Below, piece by piece: positions 7,249 through 14,738 of a stretch of DNA of 20,431 nt. Numbering within the stretch: position 1 is the stretch's first letter; each line of letters starts with the position of its first letter. This DNA is from Desulfuromusa sp. Its GTDB lineage: Bacteria > Desulfobacterota > Desulfuromonadia > Desulfuromonadales > Geopsychrobacteraceae. Both the position numbers and the translations under genes were made by a program. The stretch spans positions 1 to 20,431 of the forward strand of contig JAOZLQ010000021.1 of NCBI GenBank assembly GCA_029934755.1. The letters are read 5' to 3'. The notes beneath the pieces were generated by a model. It was given only the letters and a program-made list of their open reading frames with translations, was not told the origin of the DNA and ran no database searches.

Positions 7249-8508
7249 TTGGCACTTATATATGTTGATGATTTGATTGTAGGGATGGTTCTAGCGTCGG
7301 ATCTTTTGACCCCTTCCGGAAGATTTGTTCTTGCTGCGGGCGCGTCTCTGCACGAAGATCACCTCAAAATACTTAAATCCTGGGGAGTGGTCGAAGCGGA
7401 TATCGATACAGCAAGTTTAGGTGAAGAGTATAATCAAAATCAGGAATTAAGCTCCGAAATGGTTGAGCAGGTAAGGGAGTATTTGCAGCGGAGATTTATC
7501 TTAAATGATCTGGATCAAGAGCCCATTGCAACGCTCCATCGCCACGCTGTACATCGCTTTTCTCTGAGCTTGCAACAGGGCTGGTCTCCTGAATTTTTTT
7601 CAGAAACAGTTATGCTGGCAAATAAAGAGGCGGAGGTTCCACTATTAAGTGTTCCACTTATCCTGAAAGGAACTGTGGATATCGTTTCATTACCTCAGGT
7701 TTATCTCCATATTGTTGAACTACTGGAGCACCCCAATTCCTCATCATATCAAATAGCCAAAGTTATCAGTAAGGATGCAAGTTTAACCGTACGTTTGTTG
7801 CGGCTTGTCAATAGCCCTCTTTACGGGTTTTCCAGTAAAATTGATTCTATATCGCGCGCTGTTTCTTTGATGGGGACAAACGAAATATCAACATTAGCGT
7901 TGGGGATTACAGTTATTCAACAATTTCAGAATATCCCTTCCGATTTGTTGGACATGGATTCTTTTTGGCGCCACTCTATTCGTTGTGGTTTATTTGCTAA
8001 GGTTCTTGCCAGTCATCTTGGTGAGAAGTCGGCAGAAAAATATTTTATTGGTGGTCTCCTCCATGATATTGGACGCTTGGTTATGCTTGAGCGAATGCCT
8101 TACCAGTATTCCAGAGCAATTGTTAAAGCCCGCCAGGATCATCTGCCGATGTATCGAGCTGAGCAAGATTATTTGAAAACAGATCACAGTATTATAGGTA
8201 AGCTTCTGGCTGAGAAATGGCGCTTGTCGCCAGCATTAATACGTATGATCGGTAGCCATCATTCCCCAAGGTTGGCACGATATTCTATAGAGGCTTGTAT
8301 TGTTCATGCGGCAGATATCTTTGCGCATACTTGTGGGCATGAAATAATGTTGGTTGATGAAATTCCTGAGCTGCAAGTCCAGGCCTGGAAAGAGCTTGGC
8401 TTGTCGGAAGAATTTATTGCGCCAACAATTCAGCAGGTAGATGCAGAGTTCAGGGAAGTTATTCAAGTTTTTTTCAGTGAGCAAAATCCTGTGGATGATG
8501 CTGAATAA
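7249..8508 (+). CDS. HDOD-domain signalling protein
   Basis: Starts at TTG 7249, 10 bases after a GAGGG ribosome-binding site; no in-frame ATG near it fits as well. Of 419 residues, 1-60 (YVDDLIVGMVLASDLL, then GRFVLAAGASL) form the small beta-rich domain often found ahead of HD-GYP and HDOD domains in Geobacter-type bacteria. Residues about 70-125 are charged and helical. Residues 140-340 are the HDOD domain: SLPQVY at its start, ISKDASLTVRLLRLVNSP, then LLHDIGRLVM at 270-279. Potential metal ligands of true HD enzymes are present: His241, His272-Asp273, His313, His337-His338 and Asp355. HDOD proteins usually serve in signalling or regulation, and the target here cannot be inferred. It lies 55 bases after polA and may be partly co-transcribed. 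Confidence 0.9.
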   Translation: MALIYVDDLIVGMVLASDLLTPSGRFVLAAGASLHEDHLKILKSWGVVEADIDTASLGEEYNQNQELSSEMVEQVREYLQRRFILNDLDQEPIATLHRHAVHRFSLSLQQGWSPEFFSETVMLANKEAEVPLLSVPLILKGTVDIVSLPQVYLHIVELLEHPNSSSYQIAKVISKDASLTVRLLRLVNSPLYGFSSKIDSISRAVSLMGTNEISTLALGITVIQQFQNIPSDLLDMDSFWRHSIRCGLFAKVLASHLGEKSAEKYFIGGLLHDIGRLVMLERMPYQYSRAIVKARQDHLPMYRAEQDYLKTDHSIIGKLLAEKWRLSPALIRMIGSHHSPRLARYSIEACIVHAADIFAHTCGHEIMLVDEIPELQVQAWKELGLSEEFIAPTIQQVDAEFREVIQVFFSEQNPVDDAE

Positions 8509-8582
8509 TTTCACTTAGTTCCATTTGATTCCGTTTTAACCTTTGTTGAGTATGTGGACTCTGGATGAAGGTCGGAAGGAGA

Positions 8583-8613
8583 ATACCCGGATCAATGAGG
8601 ATGTTCCGGGTGT
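8583..8613. terminator. Inverted repeat between convergent genes
   Basis: ACCCGGA (8585-8591) and TCCGGGT (8605-8611), extendable by two weaker pairs, enclose 13 bases. It lies between the 3' ends of the HDOD gene and the minus-strand 72-residue gene, so it may end both transcripts. T-runs on either side are short. Confidence 0.4.
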
Positions 8614-8622
8614 TTGAGAAAA

Positions 8623-8841
8623 TCAAATGCCCATAGCGGAGTGGAGTTCTGAGTCATTGTGAAATCGTTTGTTTTCGCCACAATATTCACCCTGTTGAGA
8701 TGAGCGAATTGGGTCTTCAGCCACATTGACCCAATGATCACTACGGCGGAATTCCTGAATTTCACCAATATGGAGAAGAATGTCCAGAAACTTTTGTTCG
8801 ACCATATCTTCTTTGCCGTTTCTGTAAACTACCTGAATCAT
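8623..8841 (-). CDS. Small protein of unknown function (72 aa)
   Basis: I place the start at the ATG at 8841 because AAAGGAGGAG lies just upstream, an ideal ribosome-binding site; a longer frame would add 22 residues before it. The protein begins MIQVVYRNGKEDMVEQKFLD, followed by EIQEFRRSDHWVNVAEDPIRS and then GEYCGENKR. The plan of a strand, then K/R-N-G-K, a helix, F-x-R-S-x-x-W-V and D-P-I-R resembles small proteins that I recall from Geobacter relatives ending in a YxGPERR-like motif; here the motif reads YCGENKR. That likeness is from memory. There is no signal peptide or membrane segment. Function unknown. It follows lpxC on the same strand, but a hairpin and its own promoter-like site lie between. 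Confidence 0.7.
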   Translation of the reverse strand: MIQVVYRNGKEDMVEQKFLDILLHIGEIQEFRRSDHWVNVAEDPIRSSQQGEYCGENKRFHNDSELHSAMGI

Positions 8842-8923
8842 CAAACTTCTCCTCCTTTTGATTTTCACAAGCAATGTAGAAAAGTAGCCTTCTTTTGGCT
8901 TCAGCAAGAGCGCAGTTTAACAG

Positions 8924-8952
8924 ATTATGATCAAAAGGGAAATGAAGATCAA
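8924..8952 (-). promoter_or_regulatory. Possible sigma-70 promoter of the 72-aa gene
   Basis: On the minus strand TTGATC (8947-8952) is followed after 17 bases by CATAAT (8924-8929). The start would lie near 8917, giving a leader of about 75 bases. The -35 box is only a partial match. Confidence 0.35.
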
Positions 8953-8964
8953 TGTGCTTTGGAT

Positions 8965-8995
8965 AAACCTGTTTTTCTCTGGTGAAAACAGGTTT
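8965..8995. terminator. Hairpin terminator downstream of lpxC
   Basis: A perfect 11-bp stem AAACCTGTTTT/AAAACAGGTTT (8965-8975 and 8985-8995) encloses 9 bases. It lies between the lpxC stop and the 72-residue gene and is the best candidate to end the lpxC transcript. The arms themselves supply the terminal T-run (GGTTTAT on the minus strand). Confidence 0.5.
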
Positions 8996-9108
8996 TAAGT
9001 TTGTTGGGTGGGGGGAACTATATTCTGATAATGCAGTGGTGGCTTGCCAAAAAATATTCCAGACAAAGTTCCAAAAGGGGATCCGTCAGAAGAGAACCCA
9101 TGCTGCTA

Positions 9109-10038
9109 TTATGCTTTATTCCAAGCCAAGTCGATAGCAAATGCTTTTGTCTCAGTCCGCTGAGCTTCTTTGAGAGCTTGTTCCGTGAATTCAACATAAG
9201 CCCAGTGAGTTGGGTTTTCTTCAATCATACGAACCATTTTTGCATTTAAATCATGCCCGGCTTTAAACGCTTTGATGTGCCCAAGTAATGGGGATCCGAG
9301 CAGGCTGAAATCGCCAAAGGAATCAAGGATCTTATGGCGGACGAACTCATTTTGAAAGCGGAGTCCCTCAGGGTTCATAACGCCATTTTCATCAATGACA
9401 ACGGCATTTTCCAGAGAGCCACCACGCGCCAGACCATTGGCTTTAAGATGCTCAACTTCATGGAGAAAGCCGAACGTCCTAGCTTCTGCAATCTCTTTAC
9501 AAAAGTTTTCGGTGGTGAATTTCATACTGTGATGCTGTACCGAGATGGCTGGATGATCAAAAGCAATATCAAATGAGATTCTGAAAAAACGGGAAGGGAT
9601 AATACTAATTCGTTTTTCACCTTCAATAATTTCCAGTGGTTTACGAATAGCAATAAATTTACGGCTACGGTTGAGAGTTTTAACCCCTGACTGTTGAATT
9701 TCACGAACGAAAGGTGCCGCACTACCATCAAGGACTGGAACTTCCGGGCCATCAATATCGACATGGAGGTTATCAATGCCAAAAGCAGCTAGGGCTGCCA
9801 TAAAATGCTCAATTGTTGAAATGGTCATCCCCTGATGACCAAGAACTGTTGCCATGCGGGTATCTACAACATTTTCGGAGCAGGCTTTTATATCGACAGT
9901 CTGCTCTCCATCAGTGCGATGGAAAACGATGCCGGTGTTTGCCGATGCCGGACGCATTCTTAAATTGATACGCGCACCACTGTGTAGTCCGATCCCTGAA
10001 ATTGTTGCTGGCTTTTTGATGGTGCGTTGTAAAATCAT
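9109..10038 (-). CDS. lpxC: UDP-3-O-acyl-N-acetylglucosamine deacetylase
   Basis: Zinc-dependent cytoplasmic deacetylase that catalyses the committed step of lipid A synthesis, so the organism makes an LPS-type outer membrane. The 309-residue protein opens MILQRTIKKPATISGIGLHSG, the usual LpxC start. Zinc ligands His78 (STIEHF), His235 and Asp239 (HKILD) are present, as are catalytic Glu77 and His262 (AGHDLN). GPEVPVLDGSA at 97-107 is also conserved in the family. I chose ATG 10038; an in-frame TTG at 10053 would add five residues but lacks a ribosome-binding site, while a weak TTGGA precedes the ATG. A sigma-54-type promoter lies about 50 bases upstream. It follows the AarF/UbiB gene after a 244-base gap. 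Confidence 0.97.
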   Translation of the reverse strand: MILQRTIKKPATISGIGLHSGARINLRMRPASANTGIVFHRTDGEQTVDIKACSENVVDTRMATVLGHQGMTISTIEHFMAALAAFGIDNLHVDIDGPEVPVLDGSAAPFVREIQQSGVKTLNRSRKFIAIRKPLEIIEGEKRISIIPSRFFRISFDIAFDHPAISVQHHSMKFTTENFCKEIAEARTFGFLHEVEHLKANGLARGGSLENAVVIDENGVMNPEGLRFQNEFVRHKILDSFGDFSLLGSPLLGHIKAFKAGHDLNAKMVRMIEENPTHWAYVEFTEQALKEAQRTETKAFAIDLAWNKA

Positions 10039-10088
10039 TTTACTATTGTCCAATCTTGCTGCATGGGTAACTTATTGATTGGATTCAA

Positions 10089-10105
10089 TGCAAAAGCCTT
10101 GCCAG
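10089..10105 (-). promoter_or_regulatory. Sigma-54-type -24/-12 promoter of lpxC
   Basis: The minus strand reads CTGGCAAGGCTTTTGCA. The GG of the -24 box and the GC of the -12 box are 12 bases apart, as required, and it matches consensus YTGGCACGNNNNTTGCW except at one C-to-A position. The start site would be near 10078, leaving about 40 bases of leader before the ATG. Sigma-54 promoters need an activator bound upstream; a GAGTTAACTC palindrome at 10214-10223 lies at a fitting distance. Confidence 0.55.
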
Positions 10106-10213
10106 TTTGTGAATATTTATAATTGACTGTAATTGTTGGTTTTTATTTCACGAGATATTTTTTTTTGTGAGGAGTGTTGCAAGATTGCGCAGATTTTACC
10201 TATCTGTGTGCCC

Positions 10214-10223
10214 GAGTTAACTC
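10214..10223. promoter_or_regulatory. Possible activator site upstream of the lpxC promoter
   Basis: GAGTTAACTC is a perfect 10-bp palindrome about 140 bases upstream of the predicted lpxC start. A wider inverted repeat, GTTGAT (10225-10230) and ATCAAC (10251-10256), sits next to it. Position fits an enhancer-type site, but no known consensus is matched. Confidence 0.25.
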
Positions 10224-10265
10224 AGTTGATGACACCAAAAATATTATCGAATCAACTATATGCTG

Positions 10266-10283
10266 AAATAATATCAATTATTT
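10266..10283 (-). terminator. AT-rich inverted repeat at the end of the AarF/UbiB gene
   Basis: AAATAAT and ATTATTT enclose ATCA, starting at the last base of the stop codon. The stem has no GC pairs, so it would be a weak terminator at best. Confidence 0.2.
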
Positions 10284-11971
10284 TACATACGGCCAGAACG
10301 TAAAATTGCTATTGCCAATCCAAGTCCAAGAAAACCTGCAACAGAGAAGCCAAGCAACCCCATGATCGGGAATCCAAACAGCATTGGTCCTTTGTCGATC
10401 TGCATAATTAAGGAGGATCCAATAATGAGAGCTGCGATAACCATACTGAAGGAGATTCGATTGGTTGATTTGTCAAGATCGTTAATTAAACGTTCAAAAC
10501 CACGGTGTTCAACGTCTATTTTAAATTTATTGCGGTTGACGCGGTTAATGAACTCCTTGATATCTTTAGGTAAACTTTTTCCTAGTGCCTGGTATGATTG
10601 CAACGTTCGTGCGGCATCCTTGGCAATATTTATTGGTGAATAGCGATCTTTGATAATCTGTTCGGCAAAGGGTTTAAGCTGTGCAACCATATTGAAGTTT
10701 GGATCCAGTTGTCGTCCTATCCCTTCCATGACGAATAAAGCACGGGATAATAACATCAGGTTTGATGGGAATTTGATCTGGTATTCGGTTAAAATTTCAA
10801 CAAAATCAATCAGCAGTTTCCCAACTCTCAGATCCTGCAGCATGATGTCGTAATAATCATCAATAAATTCAGTCAGGTCACGCTTTAGCTTTTTGGTATT
10901 TGAGTCATCGTGCAATTCTCCAGAGTAAAGAAGTCGCGAGATAAGATGGTCGACATCTCGGCGCATAACACACAGGAGAAGTTCTGTTAGATGAAATTTT
11001 AAATCATCATCCAGCCGTCCAACCATACCAAAGTCGAAGATGCAAAGAATATTTCCTGGAAGGATATGGATGTTTCCCGGGTGAGGATCAGCGTGAAACA
11101 ATCCATGGATAAAGACCTGTTTCAAAAAATTGTCGGCCCCATTTTGGGCAATTATTTTTAAGTCGAGGCCAGTTTCTTTCAACTGGTCTGTGTTGGAAAT
11201 TTTTATTCCTGAAATATATTCCAAGGTTAGAACCGTATGACCGGTATATTCCCAAAACACCTTGGGAATTTGAACTGTTTCATCATCGGCAAAATTTGCT
11301 GCAAATCTCTCGGTGGTTCGACCCTCACGAGAAAAATCAAGTTCACGATGAATTGTTCGGCGAAACTCTCTGACTAGGCCAACAGGATCATATAGTTCTC
11401 CACCTGGCAAATGTTTTTCAACCAGATAGGCCAGTCCCATCATGATATCCAGATCAGTATCAATGACGGATTCAATGCCAGGTCTGCGAACTTTGCAGAC
11501 AATTTCCTCGCCAGTTTTCAGGGTGCCACGATGTACTTGGGAAATGCTGGCTGTCGCTAAAGGGGTGTTCTCAAAATCTTTGAATAATTCTTCTGTGGGG
11601 TAGCCAAGTTCACGATGAATCTGAGCTTTGACTTCATCAGTAGAGACGGCTGGAATACGATCCTGAAGTTGCTGCAACTCTTCTAAAATATCAGCAGAAA
11701 CAATATCCGGTCGGGTCGAAAGAATTTGGCCAAATTTGATAAAGGTTGGCCCCAGTTCTTCCAGAGCTAACCTGACTCTGGCCGCTTGAGTCAGGCGCTC
11801 CAATTCGCGGGAAGCGGTTCCTAAAGAAACAATCCGTTTGCCCAGTTCAAGATAGTAATCAATATTGAGCTGCTCAACGATATGTCCAAATCCATATTTA
11901 ATAAGAATCCCAAGGACTTGTCGATAGCGCTTAAGAGAGCGAATATTGCGGTTGATCCGACTGAATGGCAA
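10283..11971 (-). CDS. AarF/UbiB (ABC1) family atypical kinase, membrane anchored
   Basis: Member of the UbiB/ABC1K protein-kinase-like family, whose members support quinone synthesis or lipid homeostasis through ATPase activity. In 562 residues it has the family KxGQ motif as KFGQ (79-82), an Ala-rich nucleotide loop ATASISQVH (139-147), Lys160 in VCKVRRPG, HADPHPGN (293-300) and DFG (313-315). Two hydrophobic segments at about 507-525 and 530-557 should anchor it in the inner membrane. It starts at TTG 11971, with CAGGA seven bases upstream, and follows the phasin-like gene after 21 bases, so the two are probably one operon. If the organism uses menaquinone, as its apparent relatives do, the role need not be in ubiquinone synthesis, so I give no symbol. 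Confidence 0.92.
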   Translation of the reverse strand: MPFSRINRNIRSLKRYRQVLGILIKYGFGHIVEQLNIDYYLELGKRIVSLGTASRELERLTQAARVRLALEELGPTFIKFGQILSTRPDIVSADILEELQQLQDRIPAVSTDEVKAQIHRELGYPTEELFKDFENTPLATASISQVHRGTLKTGEEIVCKVRRPGIESVIDTDLDIMMGLAYLVEKHLPGGELYDPVGLVREFRRTIHRELDFSREGRTTERFAANFADDETVQIPKVFWEYTGHTVLTLEYISGIKISNTDQLKETGLDLKIIAQNGADNFLKQVFIHGLFHADPHPGNIHILPGNILCIFDFGMVGRLDDDLKFHLTELLLCVMRRDVDHLISRLLYSGELHDDSNTKKLKRDLTEFIDDYYDIMLQDLRVGKLLIDFVEILTEYQIKFPSNLMLLSRALFVMEGIGRQLDPNFNMVAQLKPFAEQIIKDRYSPINIAKDAARTLQSYQALGKSLPKDIKEFINRVNRNKFKIDVEHRGFERLINDLDKSTNRISFSMVIAALIIGSSLIMQIDKGPMLFGFPIMGLLGFSVAGFLGLGLAIAILRSGRM

Positions 11972-11992
11972 GATGCAATCCTGTATAGAATT

Positions 11993-12298
11993 TTATTTTG
12001 CTTGTGTTTTTAGCTGTTTTTCAAGTTGTTCTACTTTATTTTTCAATTCTTTAAATTCTTCTGTGGTTATTACGCCGATGCGCTCACAAGCTTTCTTGAC
12101 TTCATCCTGAGCGATTTCTTCCAGTTTTTTCTGATTGTCTTTGGCAGTATCACGAAGTTTATCGAGAAGATTTTTTCCTTCATCCTCAGTGAGATTCATC
12201 CGTTTTTTAAGATCATCAATCAGTTCTTCTGCTTTTTTCTGGGTCAATGCCACAGCACCAATTCCAGTTAACAATGTCTTTTCAACAATCTCCAGCAT
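11993..12298 (-). CDS. Phasin-family / PHA regulator-like coiled-coil protein (101 aa)
   Basis: The ATG follows a perfect AGGAGG. The protein begins MLEIVEKTLLTGIGAVALTQ: a short, mostly nonpolar helix of about 20 residues, followed by KKAEELIDDLKKRMNL and a long charged helix with heptad-like Leu/Ile spacing to the end (EEFKELKNKVEQLEKQLKTQAK). This layout fits phasin-like proteins (PhaF/PhaI type, COG3937), which coat polyhydroxyalkanoate granules or act as small coiled-coil partners. No PHA synthase lies in the window, so the granule role is not supported by context. It is the first gene of a pair with the AarF/UbiB kinase and has two promoter-like sites upstream. Confidence 0.75.
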   Translation of the reverse strand: MLEIVEKTLLTGIGAVALTQKKAEELIDDLKKRMNLTEDEGKNLLDKLRDTAKDNQKKLEEIAQDEVKKACERIGVITTEEFKELKNKVEQLEKQLKTQAK

Positions 12299-12344
12299 TA
12301 TGTCCTCCTGTCAGTAAAGATACGGAAGTTTAAAATACATAGGA

Positions 12345-12372
12345 ATTATAACAGCTTCTGAAAACAGTTCAA
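12345..12372 (-). promoter_or_regulatory. Proximal promoter of the phasin-AarF pair
   Basis: On the minus strand TTGAAC (12367-12372) is followed after 16 bases by a perfect TATAAT (12345-12350). The start would be near 12338, 40 bases before the ATG. Confidence 0.55.
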
Positions 12373-12382
12373 ATAGACAAAT

Positions 12383-12412
12383 ATTATATTATGGGAAACG
12401 CAGCCCCGTCAA
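12383..12412 (-). promoter_or_regulatory. Distal promoter of the phasin-AarF pair
   Basis: On the minus strand TTGACG (12407-12412) is followed after 18 bases by TATAAT (12383-12388). It begins only 8 bases past the stop codon of the preceding gene and stands 38 bases upstream of the proximal promoter. Confidence 0.45.
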
Positions 12413-12420
12413 TCTTAAGA

Positions 12421-14727
12421 CTAGGAAGGAGTAGGGAGGTTGAGATTTCCCCAAATGTTTTTGATCACTTTACGTGCAGTTTTTGAATTTTTGATCTGGC
12501 TATAACAAAGATCCTTCAGAAATTTATACAAAATATCTAAGTCTTTTTGATAATGACAGAGTAATTGCTCAAGTTGATTTCTGTCTATTGGTAAATCAAT
12601 TTCGGTTTTTCCAGATTCTGAACAGAATAACAATGTCTGTTTTAACTCTTCCCCGTAACCGACAATAATTTGACCTTGCGCATCTTCCAATTCAAATTGA
12701 CCAAGTAGGCTACTTTTTACGATCAGTGGGGGAGCAATGCTATAGTGACACATCTCTGGTTGATCCAGAAAATAGAGGTATTGCTCAGGGAAGTTTGGGA
12801 TTCCATGGGTCGATAGTTGTTGCGCAATTGACTCTTTGAGTTTTTTCTCTGAATGGATCCCTGATTTTTCTGATTTTGAGTCTTTGGTCGTATCTGGAAG
12901 TTCAATATCCTTAATAGTTGGACATGAGAGCAGGTTTGCCAGGAAATGATCAATAGCTAACGGTTGTCCATCTATCGAATCTTGCTGTCCAAACTTAGCA
13001 AGTTCCTTTAGAAGTATGGGCTCGGGGTATGGAACCTGGGGACGAATAGTTTCAGATGTCACTTCACCTTTTGGAATGGTTGTCACCGTCCAATTTTGCA
13101 GGATGTTCTTGAGCCATTTGTATAGGCGACTTTGATAGTAGAGTTTCCTGCCGGGAAGGTCATTGTCGGGAAGACTATCCAGTTCAGGCCATATCAGTTC
13201 ATGTCCCAAAAGCTTATAAATATCTGCTGGCAAGGTGAGGGTAAGCAGTAATTGGTCTCTGAGCCGGTTTGGGTCTTTAATCAGGGTGATTTCTCTGATT
13301 TCGTCTTTCAACTGTACCGGGAATGACTCGTTCAATTTTTTGCTGCGTAAAATATTGAGTTGAATGTTTCCGTTATTCAATTGTTTCACGCGCTGGAAAC
13401 TGAAATTTTCAGACAATAATGACCAGGCTAATTGATTTTCTGACTCTTTTAAGAGATCAATTGGCAAGGTTAGCGAAAGATTCTGTTCCAGATGACAAAT
13501 CCCAAGGATATGAATTAGTTCCCAGCGCCAAAAAGGTTGCCCCGTCTTAATCTTTAAATGCCGATTCGGCCAAGCGGTCCGCAGTCTGGTTGTATATTTG
13601 TGGCGCTCGGAATTTGAGATTCCACTATGATTTAATAGATATCCGGAGATAGGTTGTTTGGAAATATTGTCTTGATCAAGATCCAATACGTTTCCCAGGA
13701 TTTTTTTGCACTGCGGAAGATCTTTGAGATCTGCTAAGAGTGCCGTGGCTGCCAGGAATGATGGCGAGTTGGAGAGAATCATTGCTGTTGAGTTGTTCAT
13801 TGGTGGTACTTCAGGATAAAAATAGATAGTTGCAGATTCCATCGGCTCCATTTTACTTTGAAACCAGTATCCATTCAGACGAAAAATACTCTTTACAGCT
13901 CGTTCCGCTGGTTGATCCCAGGACAGTTGCCGCAGGCGCAATAGTAAATGGTGGAAACAAACAGCTGTTTCCAATGGAAGTGGGGGGGAGTTGATGGTGG
14001 TTTTAAGTGAAAGTGGTTGCTTTAGAGAATCTGGTAACGCAGAAAGTGAGAGCTCAATAGCATGTTCCATTTTTTCAGGTAAAATTGCGTCCGGAATCTT
14101 TTTGAACCAAAGTAAGGAAAGCACTTGCAATAATAACAGTCGATTAGCCTCATTAGCACAAAGATCAGTATCTTCTGTGGAATGTTCATCTATCTCTGAG
14201 CGTTGACTGCGATAAGCTTCAATCAGTGGCGGCAGTGCTTGCTGTAGAGTCATTTGAAATAAGTTGTTGAAGTAACAGGGAGAAAGTTCTGCCGCTGGGA
14301 TGGCGCCAAGAACGGCCAAAAGTTTTAACGCGTCAAGCACTTCAGTCAATAAATAACGGAAGGTTTCAGGATTATCTGGGTTGGCTAAGGGAAATGACCG
14401 CTGCTCTGACGCTCCATTTTTTTCGACCTGCCAAATTCTGACTTGGTCGATTTCCCAAGTGATAAAATGGCGTAGACCTAAGGCTGATGCGCAGTGACTG
14501 CCTCGATTCAATTCAGCTTCAAGATTATTGTCTGGTAGGAGCAGAATGCCACCTGCCATCATACTTTGCCGGTTGATCCAAAAAACCAGAGGCGGTTGTA
14601 TGACCCCTTGTTCAGTATCGATGTCCGGATAAGTATCAACTCGGCGAAAGGGGGTGCGACCATGTTCGATGATTGCTGCGGTCCAAATTGCGAGTTGTTG
14701 AGCGAATTGCTGCAGGTGTCGATTCAT
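12421..14727 (-). CDS. Large protein of unknown function closely following ruvB (768 aa)
   Basis: I do not recognise this gene. I start it at ATG 14727, 11 bases after the ruvB stop; an in-frame TTG at 14805 inside ruvB would add 26 residues but has no ribosome-binding site. Neither start has a clear one, so translation probably depends on ruvB. The N-terminal 105 residues run helix, strand PPLVFWIN (46-52), strand AGGILLLP (58-65), helix with ASALGL (80-85), then FITWEIDQVRIWQVE (88-102). That order resembles the N-terminal nuclease-fold domain of type I restriction HsdR-like proteins, but no E-x-K signature is visible. Residues 125-270 are Leu-rich helices. No ATPase motif, zinc site, signal peptide or membrane span was seen. 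Confidence 0.8.
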   Translation of the reverse strand: MNRHLQQFAQQLAIWTAAIIEHGRTPFRRVDTYPDIDTEQGVIQPPLVFWINRQSMMAGGILLLPDNNLEAELNRGSHCASALGLRHFITWEIDQVRIWQVEKNGASEQRSFPLANPDNPETFRYLLTEVLDALKLLAVLGAIPAAELSPCYFNNLFQMTLQQALPPLIEAYRSQRSEIDEHSTEDTDLCANEANRLLLLQVLSLLWFKKIPDAILPEKMEHAIELSLSALPDSLKQPLSLKTTINSPPLPLETAVCFHHLLLRLRQLSWDQPAERAVKSIFRLNGYWFQSKMEPMESATIYFYPEVPPMNNSTAMILSNSPSFLAATALLADLKDLPQCKKILGNVLDLDQDNISKQPISGYLLNHSGISNSERHKYTTRLRTAWPNRHLKIKTGQPFWRWELIHILGICHLEQNLSLTLPIDLLKESENQLAWSLLSENFSFQRVKQLNNGNIQLNILRSKKLNESFPVQLKDEIREITLIKDPNRLRDQLLLTLTLPADIYKLLGHELIWPELDSLPDNDLPGRKLYYQSRLYKWLKNILQNWTVTTIPKGEVTSETIRPQVPYPEPILLKELAKFGQQDSIDGQPLAIDHFLANLLSCPTIKDIELPDTTKDSKSEKSGIHSEKKLKESIAQQLSTHGIPNFPEQYLYFLDQPEMCHYSIAPPLIVKSSLLGQFELEDAQGQIIVGYGEELKQTLLFCSESGKTEIDLPIDRNQLEQLLCHYQKDLDILYKFLKDLCYSQIKNSKTARKVIKNIWGNLNLPTPS

Positions 14728-14738
14728 CTGATTATCAA

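Noticed and set aside
12026..12271. A Phe-rich open frame antisense to the phasin-like gene
   Set aside because: Its composition follows from reading Lys/Glu-rich codons in reverse; the phasin-like frame has the perfect ribosome-binding site.
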